This document shows, one piece after another, positions 17,039 to 27,734 of a stretch of 64,000 nucleotides of DNA. How positions within the stretch are numbered: the first letter of the stretch is position 1; every line of letters starts with the position of its first letter. The translations under genes were made by a program, and so were the position numbers. The notes beneath the pieces are model-generated. The model worked only from the letters and a program-made list of their open reading frames with translations. It was not told the DNA's origin and searched no databases. Source of the stretch: Microbacterium sp. BLY (GTDB taxonomy: Bacteria > Actinomycetota > Actinomycetes > Actinomycetales > Microbacteriaceae); assembly GCF_017939615.1 (NCBI RefSeq), contig NZ_JAGKSR010000001.1, forward strand, positions 806,001-870,000, written 5' to 3'.

Positions 17039-19209
17039 GCCGCGAGGTCTGGCCCGGGTCCGCGTACCCGCTGGGGGCCACCTTCGACGGCCAGGGGACC
17101 AACTTCGCCCTCTTCAGCGAGGGTGCGGAGCGCGTGGAGCTCTGCCTCTTCGACGACGACGGCACCGAGACGCGCGTACCCCTCACCGAGGTCGATGCGT
17201 TCGTCTGGCACGGCTACCTGCCCACGGTGCAGCCGGGGCAGCGCTACGGCTACCGGGTGCACGGCCCCTATGACCCCGCGCAGGGGCAGCGGTTCAACCC
17301 GAACAAGCTCCTCCTCGACCCCTATGCCAAGGCCGTCGCCGGCGAGATCGAGTGGGGGCAGTCCCTGTTCGGCTACGACTTCGGCGACCCCGACTCGCGC
17401 AACGACGACGACTCCGCGGCCGCGATGGCGAAGGGCGTCGTCGTCAGCCCGTTCTTCGAGTGGGGCGGCGACCGCCCCCTGAAGACCCCGTACGCCGAGA
17501 CGGTCATCTACGAGGCGCACGTGAAGGGCCTCACCCAGCGTCACCCCGAGGTGCCGGAGGAGCTGCGCGGCACCTACGCCGGCATCGCCCACCCCGCGGT
17601 CATCGAGCACCTGCAGCGCCTCGGCGTCACCGCGCTGGAACTCATGCCCGTGCACCAGTTCGTCAACGACTCGGTGCTGCAGGACAAGGGCCTGTCGAAC
17701 TACTGGGGGTACAACACCCTCGGCTTCTTCGCCCCGCACAACGCCTACGCGGCCGGCGGTCAGGCCGGCCAGCAGGTGCAGGAGTTCCGGGCCATGGTGC
17801 GCACGCTCCACGAGGCCGGCATCGAGGTCATCCTCGACGTCGTCTACAACCACACCGCGGAAGGCAACCACCTCGGCCCCACCCTCTCGATGCGCGGCAT
17901 CGACAACGAGGCGTACTACCGGCTGGAAGAGGACAAGCGGTACTACACGGACTACACCGGCACGGGCAACAGCCTCAACGCCGGCAACCCGCACGCCCTG
18001 CAGCTGCTCATGGACTCGCTGCGCTACTGGGTGACCGAGATGCACGTCGACGGTTTCCGCTTCGACCTCGCCGCGACCCTCGCCCGCGAGTTCTACGACG
18101 TCGACCGCCTCGCCGCGTTCTTCGAACTCGTGCAGCAGGATCCGATCGTCTCGCAGGTGAAGCTCATCGCCGAGCCATGGGACATCGGCCCCGGCGGCTA
18201 CCAGGTCGGCAATTTCCCGCCGCAGTGGACGGAGTGGAACGGCAAGTACCGCGACACGGTCCGCGACTTCTGGCGGGGAGAGCCGCAGGCGCTCGGGGAA
18301 TTCGCCTCCCGTCTCACCGGGTCCGCCGACCTGTACGAGCACTCGGGCCGTCGCCCGGTCGCCTCCATCAACTTCGTCACCGCGCACGACGGCTTCACGC
18401 TCCGCGACCTCGTCTCCTACAACGAGAAGCACAACGAGGACAACGGCGAGGACAACAACGACGGCGAATCCCACAACCGCTCCGACAACATGGGCGCAGA
18501 GGGGCCGACCGACGACATCGACATCAACCGCCGCCGCGCACGCCAGCAGCGGAACTTCCTCGCGACGCTGCTGCTGTCGCAGGGCGTGCCGATGATCTCC
18601 CACGGCGACGAGCTCGGCCGCACGCAGCACGGCAACAACAACGGCTATGCGCAGGACAACGAGCTCACCTGGATCGACTGGGAGGCCGCCGACCTCCCGC
18701 TCGTCGAGTTCACGTCCGCCGTCGCGCGCCTGCGCCATGAGCACCCGACCTTCCGCCGCAGCCGTTTCTTCGACGGCCGCCCGGTCGCCGACGAGGACGG
18801 CGAGCGCATCCCGGACGTCGTGTGGCTGCGACCCGACGGCGCCCGCATGACGCCGGAGGACTGGGACTCGGGCTTCGGGCGCTCGGTGGGCATGTTCCTG
18901 AACGGCCGCGGCATCCGGGAGAACGACCGTCGCGGGCGCCCTGTGGAGGACGTGAACTTCCTCGTGTACTTCAACAGCGGCGACGAACCCGTCGACCTGG
19001 CGCTTCCCGACGACCGCCACGGCGCGCAATGGCTCGTCGCGGTGGACACCGCCGGCGAGCTCGGCGACCGGAACCTCCGCGCTCGGGACACCGTGCCGCT
19101 CGAGGGCAAAGCCATGCTCGTGCTGCAGGAGATCGACGGCGAGCCCGTCGACACCGACGACTCCGTCGATGCCTCCCTCCGTGCGCAGAGCGAGCAGGCC
19201 GCGTCATGA
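17035..19209 (+). CDS. glgX: Glycogen debranching enzyme
   Basis: 724 residues. An N-terminal CBM48-type domain (YPLGATFDGQGTNFALFSEGAERVELCLF, in outline) precedes a GH13 barrel. The catalytic set is complete: DVVYNHT, nucleophile D344 in DGFRFDLAA, acid E380 in LIAEPWD, and D452 in VTAHDGF. GlgX removes alpha-1,6-linked branches from phosphorylase-limited glycogen, giving linear malto-oligosaccharides. In front of treY and treZ it feeds the TreY-TreZ route from glycogen to trehalose. It starts inside the stop of the 94-aa gene and ends inside the start of treY, so the operon is fully coupled. Confidence 0.95.
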   Translation: MSREVWPGSAYPLGATFDGQGTNFALFSEGAERVELCLFDDDGTETRVPLTEVDAFVWHGYLPTVQPGQRYGYRVHGPYDPAQGQRFNPNKLLLDPYAKAVAGEIEWGQSLFGYDFGDPDSRNDDDSAAAMAKGVVVSPFFEWGGDRPLKTPYAETVIYEAHVKGLTQRHPEVPEELRGTYAGIAHPAVIEHLQRLGVTALELMPVHQFVNDSVLQDKGLSNYWGYNTLGFFAPHNAYAAGGQAGQQVQEFRAMVRTLHEAGIEVILDVVYNHTAEGNHLGPTLSMRGIDNEAYYRLEEDKRYYTDYTGTGNSLNAGNPHALQLLMDSLRYWVTEMHVDGFRFDLAATLAREFYDVDRLAAFFELVQQDPIVSQVKLIAEPWDIGPGGYQVGNFPPQWTEWNGKYRDTVRDFWRGEPQALGEFASRLTGSADLYEHSGRRPVASINFVTAHDGFTLRDLVSYNEKHNEDNGEDNNDGESHNRSDNMGAEGPTDDIDINRRRARQQRNFLATLLLSQGVPMISHGDELGRTQHGNNNGYAQDNELTWIDWEAADLPLVEFTSAVARLRHEHPTFRRSRFFDGRPVADEDGERIPDVVWLRPDGARMTPEDWDSGFGRSVGMFLNGRGIRENDRRGRPVEDVNFLVYFNSGDEPVDLALPDDRHGAQWLVAVDTAGELGDRNLRARDTVPLEGKAMLVLQEIDGEPVDTDDSVDASLRAQSEQAAS

Positions 19210-21554
19210 CCCACAGGCCGGTCTCGACGTATCGCCTGCAGATCAGCGAGGACTTCCCCCTCGACGCCGCGGCGGACGTCACCGGGTACCTCGCGGAACT
19301 CGGCGCCTCGTGGGCGTACCTCTCGCCCCTGCTGGCCGCCGTCCGCGGCTCGAACCACGGCTACGACGTCGTCGACCACGGCCGCGTCGACCCCGACCGC
19401 GGCGGCGAGGAGGGCCTGGAGCGCTTCGCGGCGGCCGCCCGGGAGGCCGGACTCGGGATCCTCGTCGACATCGTGCCCAACCACGTCGGCGTCGCCGTCC
19501 CCCGCCAGAACCCCTGGTGGTGGGAGGTGCTGCGCCTCGGCCGGGGCACCCGCCGCGCCGCGGCGTTCGACATCGACTGGGAGGCCGGAGGCGGACGGCT
19601 CCTGCTGCCGCTGCTGGGCGCGAGCCCGGAGGAGGTCGTCGCGAACGGCGAGCTCGTCGTCGACACGACCCCCGCCGCGGACGCGCCGGACGGAGTGCTG
19701 CGCTACTTCGAGCACGAACTGCCGCTGGCTCCCGGCACCGCGGCTCTGGCCGGCGACATCCCGGCCCTGCTGGACGCCCAGCACTACGCGCTGCGGTTCT
19801 GGGAGGACCAGAACACCGACCTCACCTATCGCCGGTTCTTCGCCGTCTCCGAGCTCGCCGGTATCCGCGTCGAGCGTCCGGACGTCTTCGCCGATTCCCA
19901 CCGCGAGATCATCCGCTGGATCCGCGCCGGCCTCGCGGACGGACTGCGTGTCGACCACCCGGACGGCCTCGTCGATCCCGGCGGATACCTGGAGCAGCTC
20001 GCCGACGCGACCGGCCGCGCCTACACGCTCGTGGAGAAGATCCTCGAACCGGGTGAGGCGCTGCCGGCCTGGTGGCGGACCGACGGCACCACCGGATACG
20101 ACGCGCTGGCCGAACTCGACCGGCTCTTCGTCGACCGGGAGGGCGTGGCGGCACTGGATCGGCTGGATGCCCGGCTTCGCGCGGAGACCGGCCTCCCGGA
20201 CGCGCTCCCCTGGCACGACCTCATCCACGACACGAAGCGGATGATCGCCGACACGCTCCTGGCCGCCGAGGTGCGCCGACTCGTCCGCACGCTCCCCCAT
20301 GGGATCGTGCACGCGGACGACGCCCTGGCCGAACTCCTCGCCTGCTTCCCCGTCTACCGGTCGTACCTCCCGGAGGGCCGCGAGCATCTGCGCACGGCCT
20401 TCGCGGAGGCCCGCCCCCGACGCCCCGACCTGGCGGCCGCCTTCGCCGCCCTCGAACCGCTCCTGGTCGACCCCACCCTCGAGGTCGCGCAGCGCTTCCC
20501 GCAGGTGAGCGGGGCCGTGATGGCGAAGGGCGTGGAGGACACCGCGTTCTACCGTCTCACGCGCCTCGGAACACTGACCGAGGTGGGCGCCGACCCGTCC
20601 ATCCCCGCCCTGACCGTGGAGGAGTTCCACGACGCGCAGCGGGCGCGGCTGGCCGGCTGGCCGCACGCGATGACCACGCTCTCCACACACGACACGAAGC
20701 GCTCGGAGGACGTCCGCGCCCGCCTGGCCGTGCTGTCCGAGATCCCGGAGCGCTGGGCCGAGGTGCTCGACGAGCTCCGCGGCATCGCCACCACCGGGCA
20801 CGGCCCGCTCGACGCGCTGATCTGGCAGGCCGCCGTCGGCGCCTGGCCGCTGCCGTCCGACCGGCTCCTCGCCTACGCCACCAAGGCCGCCCGCGAGGCC
20901 GCCGAGGGCACGACCTGGCAGCACCCCGACGCGACGTTCGAAGAAGGGCTGGCGGCGATCGCCCGGGCCGTGGAGGGCGACGCCGCGCCGATCCTCGACC
21001 GGTTCGTCGCCGAGATCATCGGGCCGGGTCGCTCGAACTCCCTCTCCGCCAAGCTGCTCCAGCTCACGAGTCCCGGTGTGCCGGACGTGTACCAGGGCAG
21101 CGAGCTGTGGAACCTCTCCCTCGTCGACCCCGACAACCGCCGCCCCGTCGACTTCGCCCTGCGCGCACGCCTGCTGCGGCGGCTCGACGCGGATCACGCG
21201 CGGGGCGTCCTTCCCCCGATCGACGACTCCGGCGCCGCGAAGCTGCTAGTGACCTCGCGGGCGCTGCGCCTGCGCCGCGACAATCCGGAGCTGTTCCGCT
21301 TCTACCGGCCGGCCGTGGTGGAGGGCGAGGCGGCGGACCACGCCGTCGCGGTGCACCGCGGTGGGGCGACCGCCGTGGCCACCCGACTGCCGGTGGGGCT
21401 CGCGCGCCGCGGCGGCTGGGGCGACACGGTGATGATGCGTCCCGAGCTTCCGGGAACCGACCTCCTCACCGGCCGACGGATCCCGCCCGGCCCCGTGCGG
21501 CTGGCGGAGCTGCTCGACACGTATCCCGTCGCCCTGATCGAGCTTGCCCGATGA
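19206..21554 (+). CDS. treY: Malto-oligosyltrehalose synthase
   Basis: 782 residues of GH13. It opens with [30 protein letters not shown] (in outline), typical of TreY. Region II is VDIVPNHVG, the nucleophile is D250 in LRVDHPDGL, the acid is E277 in VEKILEPGE, and [15 protein letters not shown] is the late conserved motif. The enzyme isomerises the reducing-end alpha-1,4 bond of malto-oligosaccharides into a terminal trehalose unit. The start codon lies in the glgX stop (ATGA) and its stop lies in the treZ start. The length is at the upper end of the usual range. Confidence 0.95.
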   Translation: MTHRPVSTYRLQISEDFPLDAAADVTGYLAELGASWAYLSPLLAAVRGSNHGYDVVDHGRVDPDRGGEEGLERFAAAAREAGLGILVDIVPNHVGVAVPRQNPWWWEVLRLGRGTRRAAAFDIDWEAGGGRLLLPLLGASPEEVVANGELVVDTTPAADAPDGVLRYFEHELPLAPGTAALAGDIPALLDAQHYALRFWEDQNTDLTYRRFFAVSELAGIRVERPDVFADSHREIIRWIRAGLADGLRVDHPDGLVDPGGYLEQLADATGRAYTLVEKILEPGEALPAWWRTDGTTGYDALAELDRLFVDREGVAALDRLDARLRAETGLPDALPWHDLIHDTKRMIADTLLAAEVRRLVRTLPHGIVHADDALAELLACFPVYRSYLPEGREHLRTAFAEARPRRPDLAAAFAALEPLLVDPTLEVAQRFPQVSGAVMAKGVEDTAFYRLTRLGTLTEVGADPSIPALTVEEFHDAQRARLAGWPHAMTTLSTHDTKRSEDVRARLAVLSEIPERWAEVLDELRGIATTGHGPLDALIWQAAVGAWPLPSDRLLAYATKAAREAAEGTTWQHPDATFEEGLAAIARAVEGDAAPILDRFVAEIIGPGRSNSLSAKLLQLTSPGVPDVYQGSELWNLSLVDPDNRRPVDFALRARLLRRLDADHARGVLPPIDDSGAAKLLVTSRALRLRRDNPELFRFYRPAVVEGEAADHAVAVHRGGATAVATRLPVGLARRGGWGDTVMMRPELPGTDLLTGRRIPPGPVRLAELLDTYPVALIELAR

Positions 21555-23308
21555 TCGAGGTCTGGGCACCGCGGGCGTCGCGCGTGCGGATGCGACGGCT
21601 CGACGCCGCGGGCGCGACCGCGGAGGAGCGCGAGCTCACCTCGGCGTCCGACGGAAGCTGGACGACGGACCTCGTCCTCGCCGACGGCGAGCGCTACGGC
21701 TTCGTGCTCGACGACGGCGACGACCTGCGTCCTGACCCGCGCTCGCGTCGTCAGCCGGACGGCGTGCACGCGGCCTCGGCGGCGTTCGATCCCGCGGCCT
21801 TCGCCTGGTCCGACGCCTCCTGGACCGGGCGGCAGCTGGCGGGGGGACTGATCTACGAGCTGCACCTGGGCACCTTCACGCCGGAGGGCACGCTCGACGC
21901 GGCGATCGGCCGCCTGGCGCATCTCGTCGACCTCGGCGTCACCCACGTCGAACTGCTCCCGGTCAACGCCTTCAACGGCCGCTGGAACTGGGGATACGAC
22001 GGCGTGCTCTGGTACGCGGTGCAGGAGGAGTACGGCGGCCCGGCGGCCTACCAGCGCTTCGTCGACGCCGCCCACACGCACGGACTGGCGGTCGTGCAGG
22101 ACGTGGTCTACAACCACCTCGGACCGAGCGGCAACTACCTTCCGCTGTTCGGCCCCTACCTGCGCGAGGGGGAGAGCACCACGTGGGGCGACTCCCTCAA
22201 TCTCGATGAGACGCCCGTGCGGGAGTACATCCTCGACAATGCGCTGATGTGGCTGCGCGACTTCCATGTCGACGGGCTCCGGCTCGACGCCGTGCATGCC
22301 CTCCACGACCGGCAGCCCGTGCACCTGCTGCAGGAGCTCTCCGAACGTGTCGAGGCATTGTCCGCACAGCAGAATCGGCCGCTGACGCTCATCGCCGAGT
22401 CCGACCTGAACGACCCGACGCTCATCCTGCCTCGGGAAGCCGGCGGCTACGGGCTCACCGCGCAGTGGTCGGACGACTGGCATCACGCCGTGCACGTGGC
22501 CCTCACCGGCGAGACCGGCGGGTACTACGCCGACTTCGCTGCGGACGATGCGGTGTCGAAGGTGACGGAGGGCGGTTTCTTCCACGACGGCACCTTCTCG
22601 TCCTTCCGCGACCGTCCGCACGGCGCCCCGATCCCGGCCGAGGTGCCGAGCTGGCGGCTGGTGACCTTCGCGCAGGACCACGACCAGATCGGCAACCGCG
22701 CGGCCGGGGATCGTCTCTCCGCCACCCTGTCCCCCGACCGGCTCGCGGTGGCCGCCGTGCTCACGCTGACCGCGCCGGGCACGCCGATGCTGTTCATGGG
22801 CGAGGAGTGGGGCGCGACGACACCCTGGCAGTTCTTCACCTCCCACCCGGAGCCGGAGCTCGGCCGCGCGGTCGCTGAGGGCCGCACCGCGGAGTTCGCC
22901 CGCATGGGCTGGGATCCGGATGCGGTGCCCGACCCGCAGGATCCCGAGACGTTCCACCGTTCCCACCTCGACTGGGCCGAGGCGGAGGAGCCGACGCACG
23001 CGCGCCTGCTGACGCTGTATCGCGATCTCGCGCGACTGCGGCGAGCGCGACCGGAGCTCACCGACCCGGACTCCGCGCACACGACGGTCGAGGTCCGCGA
23101 GACGGACGGCCGCCCCGAGCACCGTGTCTACCGCATCGATCGCGGAGGAGTGTCCGTCCTCGTGAACCTCTCCCCCACCCCCGCGTCGTTCGCGGTCCCC
23201 GCCACGTCCCAGATCCTCCTCGCCACCCTCCCGCTCGCCACCGTCCCCACGTCGCGCCCCCCCGCACTCCTGACACTCCCCCCCGACGCCGCCGCCATCG
23301 TCGCTTGA
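21551..23308 (+). CDS. treZ: Malto-oligosyltrehalose trehalohydrolase
   Basis: 585 residues of GH13. A short N-terminal CBM48-like domain ([20 protein letters not shown]) is followed by the barrel with [15 protein letters not shown], nucleophile D246 in [11 protein letters not shown], acid E283 in IAESDLND, and D378 in [11 protein letters not shown], the signature of trehalohydrolases. It cuts trehalose from the end made by TreY and returns a shortened glucan. Last gene of the coupled operon. Trehalose in actinobacteria serves as stress protectant and lipid precursor. Confidence 0.95.
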   Translation: MIEVWAPRASRVRMRRLDAAGATAEERELTSASDGSWTTDLVLADGERYGFVLDDGDDLRPDPRSRRQPDGVHAASAAFDPAAFAWSDASWTGRQLAGGLIYELHLGTFTPEGTLDAAIGRLAHLVDLGVTHVELLPVNAFNGRWNWGYDGVLWYAVQEEYGGPAAYQRFVDAAHTHGLAVVQDVVYNHLGPSGNYLPLFGPYLREGESTTWGDSLNLDETPVREYILDNALMWLRDFHVDGLRLDAVHALHDRQPVHLLQELSERVEALSAQQNRPLTLIAESDLNDPTLILPREAGGYGLTAQWSDDWHHAVHVALTGETGGYYADFAADDAVSKVTEGGFFHDGTFSSFRDRPHGAPIPAEVPSWRLVTFAQDHDQIGNRAAGDRLSATLSPDRLAVAAVLTLTAPGTPMLFMGEEWGATTPWQFFTSHPEPELGRAVAEGRTAEFARMGWDPDAVPDPQDPETFHRSHLDWAEAEEPTHARLLTLYRDLARLRRARPELTDPDSAHTTVEVRETDGRPEHRVYRIDRGGVSVLVNLSPTPASFAVPATSQILLATLPLATVPTSRPPALLTLPPDAAAIVA

Positions 23309-23309
23309 G

Positions 23310-23391
23310 GTCGACCCACCCCTCTGCGGTCGACCCGGCCCTCTACGTGCGGACGCAAGGGGCCGGGAGGCACGGAAGGGGGTGGGTCGAC
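23310..23391. terminator. Large dyad between convergent treZ and cca
   Basis: GTCGACCCACCCC (23310-23322) pairs perfectly with GGGGTGGGTCGAC (23379-23391). The enclosed 56 bases contain a further CGGCCC/GGGCCG pairing. It lies between two stop codons facing each other and is the only candidate bidirectional terminator. Confidence 0.6.
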
Positions 23392-23396
23392 GGAGG

Positions 23397-24824
23397 TCAG
23401 CTGCGCGAAGCCCACCACTCGCGGAGACGCTGCTCCGCGACGGCCTCGCCCAGCACGCCCTCGTCGAGGCGCAGATCCAGGAGGAACCGGTACGCCTCGC
23501 CGACCTCGCGTCCCGGTGTGATGCCGAGGACCTCCTGGATGCGGTTGCCGTCGAGCTCCGGACGGATCGCGTCGAGCTCCTCCTGCTCACGGAGCGCCGC
23601 GATCCGCGACTCGATGTCGTCGTAAGCAGCAGCGAGGCGGGCGGCCTTGCGCTTGTTGCGCGTGGTCACGTCGGCGCGGGTGAGGATGTGCAGGCGCTCC
23701 AGCAGATCGCCGGCATCGCGGACGTAGCGGCGCACGGCGGCATCCGTCCACGCCCCCTCAGCGTAGCCGAAGAACCGCAGGTGCAGCTCGATCAGGGTCG
23801 CCACGGCATCCGTGGTCGCGGAGTCGAAGCGCAGGGCCTGCAGCCGCTTGCGGGCCATGCGGGCGCCGACCACGTCGTGGTGATGGAAGGTGACCGCTCC
23901 CCCGGGCTCCAGCTTGCGCGTGCGCGGCTTGCCGATGTCGTGGAGCAGGGCGGCGATCCGCAGCGCCACATCCGGCGCGGCTCCGGGATTCCGGGCGTGC
24001 TCGAGCGCGATGGCCTGACGCAGCACGGTGAGCGAGTGCTCGTAGACGTCCTTGTGATGGTGGTGCTCGTCGACCTCGAGCTTGAGGGCGCTGACCTCGG
24101 GGAGGAACTCGTCGATGAGTCCGGTCTCCACCAGCACCCGGATGCCGCGGACGGGGTCGTCGGTCTGCATGAGGCGCACGAGCTCGGACTGCACACGCTC
24201 CGGGCTCACGATCGTCAGGGTCTCGCGGAGCTCGGTGATCGCCCGCTCCGTGTCCTCCTCGACCGTGAAGCCGAGCTGCGCGCTGAAGCGGGCGGCCCGC
24301 AGCATCCGCAGCGGGTCGTCGCCGAACGACACCCGGGGGTCCGTCGGCGTCCGCAGCACTCCCGCCACGAGGTCCTCGACACCGCCGGTCGGGTCGACGA
24401 GCTTCACCGCGGGCACCTGGAGGGCCATCGCGTTGACCGTGAAGTCGCGGCGCACCAGGTCGCCGTCGATCGAGTCGCCGAACTCCACCGTCGGCTTGCG
24501 GGTGACGCCGTCATAGCTGTCGGCGCGGTACGTCGTGATCTCGACCTGCTCACCCCGCACCCGGGCGCCGATGGTCCCGAACGCGCGACCGATGTCCCAA
24601 TGCGCGGAGGCCACCGGCTTCACGATCGCGAGGATCTCGTCGGGCGAGGCGTTCGTCGTGAAGTCGAGGTCGTGGGTCTCCCGGCCGAGCAGCGCATCGC
24701 GGACCGGGCCGCCGACGACGGCGAGCTCGAAACCGGCTTCGTCGAAAGCCTCCGCGAGGGTGCGGACGACGGGATTCTCGGCGAGCGCGCCCAGGCGGGC
24801 GAGGCCGTCGGCCATGTTGAGCAT
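23397..24824 (-). CDS. cca: CCA tRNA nucleotidyltransferase
   Basis: 475 residues from MLNMADGLARLG; an ATG 9 bases further in is also possible. The class-II nucleotidyltransferase head is clear: VVGGPVRDALLGRETHDLDFTT holds the GG motif and the DxD metal-binding pair. RRDFTVNAMAL and DDPLRMLRAARFSAQLGF follow. An HD-type domain sits near 255-360 (HSLTVLRQ...AALLHDIGK). The enzyme adds or repairs the 3'-CCA of tRNAs. An HD-containing form is normal in actinobacteria. It is usually found near murJ and the origin, though here some 18 kb away. Confidence 0.93.
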   Translation of the reverse strand: MLNMADGLARLGALAENPVVRTLAEAFDEAGFELAVVGGPVRDALLGRETHDLDFTTNASPDEILAIVKPVASAHWDIGRAFGTIGARVRGEQVEITTYRADSYDGVTRKPTVEFGDSIDGDLVRRDFTVNAMALQVPAVKLVDPTGGVEDLVAGVLRTPTDPRVSFGDDPLRMLRAARFSAQLGFTVEEDTERAITELRETLTIVSPERVQSELVRLMQTDDPVRGIRVLVETGLIDEFLPEVSALKLEVDEHHHHKDVYEHSLTVLRQAIALEHARNPGAAPDVALRIAALLHDIGKPRTRKLEPGGAVTFHHHDVVGARMARKRLQALRFDSATTDAVATLIELHLRFFGYAEGAWTDAAVRRYVRDAGDLLERLHILTRADVTTRNKRKAARLAAAYDDIESRIAALREQEELDAIRPELDGNRIQEVLGITPGREVGEAYRFLLDLRLDEGVLGEAVAEQRLREWWASRS

Positions 24825-24970
24825 GGGTTCCAGCGTACCGGCCCGGCTTTCCCCCCTCCCGGCTGCGTTCACCTGCCCGTCGCCTCGATGTCAGTCGGTC
24901 GTCATCCGGCTCCGCTGGGCTGGGGGCGCCCCGTGCGGCTGAGCACGGACTCCCACCACGAAGGACAGAC

Positions 24971-27532
24971 ATGACCTCCTCCACCCCTGCGGTCCGGTGG
25001 CGTCGTCGCGGACTGACGTCCGTCGCGCTGCTCGCCGTGCTCGGCGGCGCCGTCGTCGCTCCCGCGGCCCTCGCCGCGCCGGACCCCGACGTGCCGACCG
25101 GCTCGCTCATCACCGGCGACACCGCCTGGCACTACCTCGACGACGGCTCCGACCCGTCGCCCGCCCCTGCCGCACTGCGCGACTGGACGCTGCCCGCGTA
25201 CGACGACAGCGCCTGGAAGACGGCGCCCGGCAGCTTCGGCGCGAAGAACGGCGCGCTCGCACCGGTCGGACCGCAGACCCCGAAGACGCTGCTCACCCAC
25301 TACCTCGACGGCGTGAAGGCGCCGGCCGTGCCGACGTACTTCTTCCGCACGACGTTCGAGCTGGAGCCCGGGGTCGCCGCGCAGGTCGCCGCCCTGCAGA
25401 GCACCGTCACCTTCGACGACGCGATCATCGTGTGGATCAACGGCACCGAGGTGGCCCGCTACGTCGACGGGCGCATCACCGACACGGCCAACGTGGAGTA
25501 CGCCGGCGATTCGAACGGCGACCCCCTGACGAGCACGTTCAGCGCCGAGGGCGACCTCCTCCACGACGGCACGAACACCATCGCGGTGTCGCTGTTCCAG
25601 GACCGCGCGACGAGTTCCGACATCTACTTCGACATGTCGTCGCTCACGCTCGTCGAGGCCGCCGACCCCGGTGCGCCGGTCGTCGCCCCGCCCACGCGCG
25701 TCATCCTCACCCCGACCGAGAAGCCCGAGGTCTCGCAGTCGTTCTCGTGGCTCGCCGGCGACGCCTCGCACACGATGGGGCAGGTCGAGATCGGCCTCGC
25801 GTCCGGCGGCGACACCCGCACGGTCGACGCGTACGATGCCGGGGTCGTGAACGGCAACCCGAACAAGCACTTCTCGGCGACGGTCACCGACCTCACCCCC
25901 GCCACGGCGTACCGCTACCGGGTGGGTCTGCCCGGCAGCTGGAGCGACTGGTACGAGTTCCGCACGGCGGACCCGAAGGCGAGCGACTTCCAGTTCATCT
26001 ACTACGGCGACGCGCAGATCGGTCTCGACACCACGTGGCCGAGCGTCGTGAAGCAGGCCGAGGCGAACGCGCCGCGATCCATCGGCTCCGTGCACGCGGG
26101 TGACCTCATCAACACGTCCAGCAACGAGAACGAGTGGGTCAACTGGTTCAAGGGCATGAAGGACTCCGCCGTGCGCACCAACGTGATGGCGGCTCCCGGC
26201 AACCACGAGTACTCGGGCGACAAGCTCCTCACCGCCTGGAAGGCCGCGTTCGAGTACCCGCACAACAACCCCTCCACGAGCTCGATCGGGGAACTGGCGA
26301 ACCTGGCGAAGGGCGATTCGGAGGTCGCGCAGCAGTACCGGGCGTTCTTCGACCACTGGAGCTCGTTCGCCGCCGAGACGGCGTACTACACCGACTACCA
26401 GGGCGTCCGCTTCATCACCCTGAACGCGACCCGCGACACGACCTTCCTCACCCCCGCCGGGCTCCCGTCCTGCACGGGCGCGGACTGCCCCTCGTCGCAG
26501 ATCGGCACCCTGTGGACGCGCTTCCAGGCGGCGTGGCTCGATCTCCTGCTGCAGAACAGCCCGTCGAAGTGGAACGTCGTCACGTTCCACCAGCCGGTGT
26601 TCTCCGCGTCGGCCGGTCGTGACGAGCCGGTGCTCCGTGCCGAGTGGCTGCCCGTGTTCCAGCGCAACGACATCGACCTCGTGCTCATGGGTCACGATCA
26701 CACGTACGCCCGCGGCTATGTGAACACGGACGCCACCGACACCGCCGGACTCACCACCGGGCCGGTCTACGTCGTGTCGAACTCGGGCGCCAAGCACTAC
26801 GACCTGGAGACCCCGGAGAAGAACGTCTGGACCAACAACGGCGCCACCCAGGTGCTGCGCGGCGAAGGCGTCACGACCTACCAGGTCATCGACGTCTCGA
26901 AGGACCAGCTCGTCTACCGGTCGTACCTCGCGGAGAAGACCGCCGACGCGTCGACCGACCTCCCCGTCGGCGCCGTCTACGACACGTTCACGGTGACGAA
27001 GTCGGACGCGGGTGAGAAGTGGGTCACCGAGGCCGGGGTCACCCCGCCGGTCACCGAGGAGCCGGAGCCCGAGACGCCCGCGACGGTGGAGCTGGGTGCG
27101 TCGTCCGTCGCGCCCGGCGGCACTCTCGCGGTGTCGGGCAGCGGCTTCGCGGCCGGTGCTGAGCTGGCGCTCGAACTCCGCTCGGACCCGGTCTCGCTGG
27201 GCACGGTCACGGCGGCGGCGGATGGGACGTTCTCCCGCACGGTCACCATCCCCGCCGGCACCCCGGCCGGCACGCACACGCTCGCCGTGATCCGTCCCGA
27301 CGGCACCGAGGTCACCGCCTCGCTCACCGTCACCGCGGCGGCGGGCGGCGGAGCGGTCGTCCCCGGCGAGAGCGGCTCGGGGGGCGCCACCGACGGCGAC
27401 CTCGCGACGACGGGCGCCGACAGCATGCCGTTCGTCATCGGGGCCATCGTGCTGCTCGCCGCCGGCCTCGGCCTGTTCGCCCTGCGTCGCCGCCGTGCGA
27501 CCGCGGTCGTCGAGTCGACGGACACGGAGTAA
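24971..27532 (+). CDS. Secreted, wall-anchored metallophosphoesterase
   Basis: 853 residues. A signal peptide with a long basic start and Ala-rich core ends near residue 37 (ALAAPD). A purple-acid-phosphatase-like N-terminal part and a fibronectin-like domain precede the calcineurin-type core: YYGDAQIG, HAGDLI, PGNHEYSG, FHQPVF and MGHDHTYARG carry the two-metal ligands. Near residue 700-800 there is an Ig-like repeat (ASSVAPGGTLAVSGSGF). The end has LATTG (811-815), a membrane helix and RRRR, a class-E-type sortase signal. It probably releases phosphate from organic esters at the cell surface. Monocistronic, with a GGACAGAC leader. Confidence 0.9.
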   Translation: MTSSTPAVRWRRRGLTSVALLAVLGGAVVAPAALAAPDPDVPTGSLITGDTAWHYLDDGSDPSPAPAALRDWTLPAYDDSAWKTAPGSFGAKNGALAPVGPQTPKTLLTHYLDGVKAPAVPTYFFRTTFELEPGVAAQVAALQSTVTFDDAIIVWINGTEVARYVDGRITDTANVEYAGDSNGDPLTSTFSAEGDLLHDGTNTIAVSLFQDRATSSDIYFDMSSLTLVEAADPGAPVVAPPTRVILTPTEKPEVSQSFSWLAGDASHTMGQVEIGLASGGDTRTVDAYDAGVVNGNPNKHFSATVTDLTPATAYRYRVGLPGSWSDWYEFRTADPKASDFQFIYYGDAQIGLDTTWPSVVKQAEANAPRSIGSVHAGDLINTSSNENEWVNWFKGMKDSAVRTNVMAAPGNHEYSGDKLLTAWKAAFEYPHNNPSTSSIGELANLAKGDSEVAQQYRAFFDHWSSFAAETAYYTDYQGVRFITLNATRDTTFLTPAGLPSCTGADCPSSQIGTLWTRFQAAWLDLLLQNSPSKWNVVTFHQPVFSASAGRDEPVLRAEWLPVFQRNDIDLVLMGHDHTYARGYVNTDATDTAGLTTGPVYVVSNSGAKHYDLETPEKNVWTNNGATQVLRGEGVTTYQVIDVSKDQLVYRSYLAEKTADASTDLPVGAVYDTFTVTKSDAGEKWVTEAGVTPPVTEEPEPETPATVELGASSVAPGGTLAVSGSGFAAGAELALELRSDPVSLGTVTAAADGTFSRTVTIPAGTPAGTHTLAVIRPDGTEVTASLTVTAAAGGGAVVPGESGSGGATDGDLATTGADSMPFVIGAIVLLAAGLGLFALRRRRATAVVESTDTE

Positions 27533-27547
27533 CCCGTCCCCCTCCGC

Positions 27548-27575
27548 GGGCGCCGCCGGTCCTCCGGCGGCGCCC
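27548..27575 (+). terminator. Terminator of the metallophosphoesterase gene
   Basis: A perfect 12-bp stem, GGGCGCCGCCGG with CCGGCGGCGCCC, around a TCCT loop, begins 16 bases after the stop codon. Confidence 0.8.
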
Positions 27576-27589
27576 GTGCCGTCCCTCCC

Positions 27590-27675
27590 GTGCACAACTC
27601 AGGAGATCTCAGCCGACACGCCGCGCCCGGGAGGGCGGCCCCGGCGTGTCGACACGAATCTCCGGAGATGTGCAC
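27590..27675. repeat. REP-like 86-bp imperfect palindrome
   Basis: The first 34 bases (starting GTGCACAACTCAGGAGAT) match the reverse complement of the last 34 (ending ATCTCCGGAGATGTGCAC) at 27 positions, with the outer GTGCACA and inner CGACACGCCG perfectly paired. It lies between a terminator and the next promoter. The size and symmetry resemble dispersed intergenic palindromes; no second copy was seen in this window. Confidence 0.55.
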
Positions 27676-27734
27676 GATGGACGCGCCGCGGGACTGGGAT
27701 AACCTTCACGTGCCCGACCCGCGAAGGAGAACCC

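Noticed and set aside
18645..21197. Long minus-strand frame across glgX/treY
   Set aside because: Shadow of high-GC coding sequence; the plus-strand GH13 motifs are unambiguous.
24902..27595. 897-codon minus-strand frame across the phosphoesterase
   Set aside because: Arg/Val/Gly-rich shadow; the plus strand has signal peptide, catalytic motifs and sorting signal.
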